Shown piece by piece: positions 5,107 through 5,916 of a stretch of DNA of 5,916 bases (its first letter is position 1; every line of letters starts with the position of its first letter). The DNA lies in the NCBI GenBank assembly GCA_025936595.1, contig JAICTB010000147.1, positions 1-5,916 on the forward strand, read 5' to 3'. A program made the position numbers and the translations under genes. Source of the DNA: Thermoleophilia bacterium. Its GTDB lineage: Bacteria > Actinomycetota > Thermoleophilia > Gaiellales > Gaiellaceae. The notes under the pieces were generated by a model. It was not told the DNA's origin. It made no database searches and saw nothing but the letters and a program-made list of their open reading frames with translations.

Positions 5107-5916
5107 TTAGATCCGGTTGCTTGACGCGTGGCGCGTTGCGAGGCCGATCCCGAGCAGGCTCGCCGCGACGAGCGCGAAGATCCACAGCGGGAGGCCGGTG
5201 AACGGCAACGTGGACGAGCCCGCGGGGCTGCCGAGGCGCGTGCTCGCTCCGAGCACGCCGCCTGCCGCCGCCGGCTTCGCCTTCGGCTTGAGCGTCATGT
5301 GCGCACCCTTGACGGCACCCGCAGCGACCGGCTTCGCCGACTTCGCCGCGTGCGCGGTTGCCGCAGCAGTGACGACTGCCGGGCTCGTCGCCGTCACGGT
5401 CACGACTGCCGACTTCGTCACGGTGGGAGCAGACGGCGTCACGGCCGACGGCGTCACGGTCGACGGCGTGACGACGGCCGGCTTCGCAGGCGGCGTCGTT
5501 CCGCACTTCGCGAGCTTGTGCGCGAGCGCGTGGACGTCGACCTCGTGCCCGCCGCAGAGCGTCTTGTGCGGCTGGCTGTTGCCGGGGCCGTGCAGCACGG
5601 TGTCGCCCGAGGCGCCGGCGCTGATCGCGATCTGTCCGGCCGTCTTGCCGTTGCCGTACAGCTTGGTCTGGTCGGACGAGGCGGTCGCGAACGTGTTGTG
5701 CTTCGTCGTCGACGACGGCTTGACCCCGTTCGTGTTGCTGCCGCCCGTCGCAGGCGAGGAGGCGGACGTCGAGCTCTGCTTGCTCTCGTGCTTCGCCGCC
5801 GCTTTGGTCTGGGCTGCCGTGTTCTGAGCTGCCGCGGGCTGCGCGGCGGATTGCTGCTTCTGCTGGCCGGGCGCGTTCGCCGAATTGCCGTTCGCGCCGC
5901 CGTTGCCGGGGTCCCC
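5107..5916 (-). CDS. LPFTG sortase-anchored surface protein, 5' end outside window
   Basis: The frame is open from the right edge of the window for 269 codons to a TAA at 5109-5107; the true start and signal peptide lie beyond 5916. The visible part begins with a disordered Gly/Asn/Gln/Ala/Ser/Thr-rich region (1-82). A compact module (about 85-139) contains LYGNGKTAGQIA, LHGPGNSQPHK and CGGHEVDVHALAHKL and ends with a second Cys. A Val/Thr/Pro/Ala/Lys-rich stalk (140-235) follows, including three VTPS repeats. The end is a textbook cell-wall sorting signal: LPFTG (237-241), a hydrophobic helix (242-260) and a short tail with Arg and His. Sortase would cut between Thr and Gly and link the protein to the cell wall, with the module outside the cell. 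No sortase gene is in the window. I do not recognise the module as a named domain. The gene converges on the Ig-like protein gene and shares its terminator. Confidence 0.87.
   Translation of the reverse strand, partial: GDPGNGGANGNSANAPGQQKQQSAAQPAAAQNTAAQTKAAAKHESKQSSTSASSPATGGSNTNGVKPSSTTKHNTFATASSDQTKLYGNGKTAGQIAISAGASGDTVLHGPGNSQPHKTLCGGHEVDVHALAHKLAKCGTTPPAKPAVVTPSTVTPSAVTPSAPTVTKSAVVTVTATSPAVVTAAATAHAAKSAKPVAAGAVKGAHMTLKPKAKPAAAGGVLGASTRLGSPAGSSTLPFTGLPLWIFALVAASLLGIGLATRHASSNRI
5432..5476 (-). repeat. 15-bp tandem repeat encoding VTPS units in the surface-protein stalk
   Basis: Three consecutive 15-base units occur. The first two (5432-5446, 5447-5461) differ at one position (gacggcgtcacggYc); the third (5462-5476) shares the first eight bases and diverges after. 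On the minus strand each unit encodes five residues, giving the VTPST/VTPSA run in the stalk. Because the unit is a multiple of three, gain or loss of copies keeps the reading frame and would change stalk length. Confidence 0.7.

Overview
The window is GC-rich chromosomal DNA with GTG/TTG starts, very short intergenic gaps and an actinobacterial protein repertoire: DUF3618, actinobacterial Holin-X and DUF4235-like proteins, an LPFTG-anchored surface protein, and a secreted protein built from Ig-like repeats opening with PTNTA. An Actinomycetota genome is well supported. A deep-branching class such as Thermoleophilia (Gaiellales/Solirubrobacterales-like) is my inference from family resemblance, not something proved here.

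Left part (1-1280, minus strand): the two E1 subunits of a 2-oxo acid dehydrogenase complex. They are alpha (complete) and beta (its N-terminal 105 codons; the rest lies beyond position 1), overlapping by 8 bp. Facing away from them is an uncharacterised 210-aa protein (1307-1939) made of two diverged copies of one domain. The two genes share a 26-bp gap holding overlapping promoter-like sequences, and both are probably leaderless or nearly so.

Middle part (1985-3977, plus strand): a compact five-gene membrane cassette. It encodes a 42-aa DUF4235-like peptide, a 117-aa tail-anchored unknown, a Holin-X family protein, a DUF3618 protein and a YihY/BrkB multi-pass membrane protein. Every junction is a stop/start overlap (ATGA, 20 bp, TTGA, TTGA), so translation is probably coupled. 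Its products look like one envelope-associated unit of unknown function.

Right part (4059-5916): two convergent surface-protein genes separated by a perfect 38-bp palindrome, probably a shared bidirectional terminator. The plus-strand gene encodes a secreted protein with two Ig-like repeats and a third beta-rich domain. The minus-strand gene (5' end outside the window) encodes an LPFTG sortase substrate with a small Cys/His-rich module and a low-complexity Val/Thr/Pro/Ala stalk. There is no RNA gene, CRISPR array, insertion sequence or sign of recent transfer. No gene-free stretch exceeds about 80 bases.
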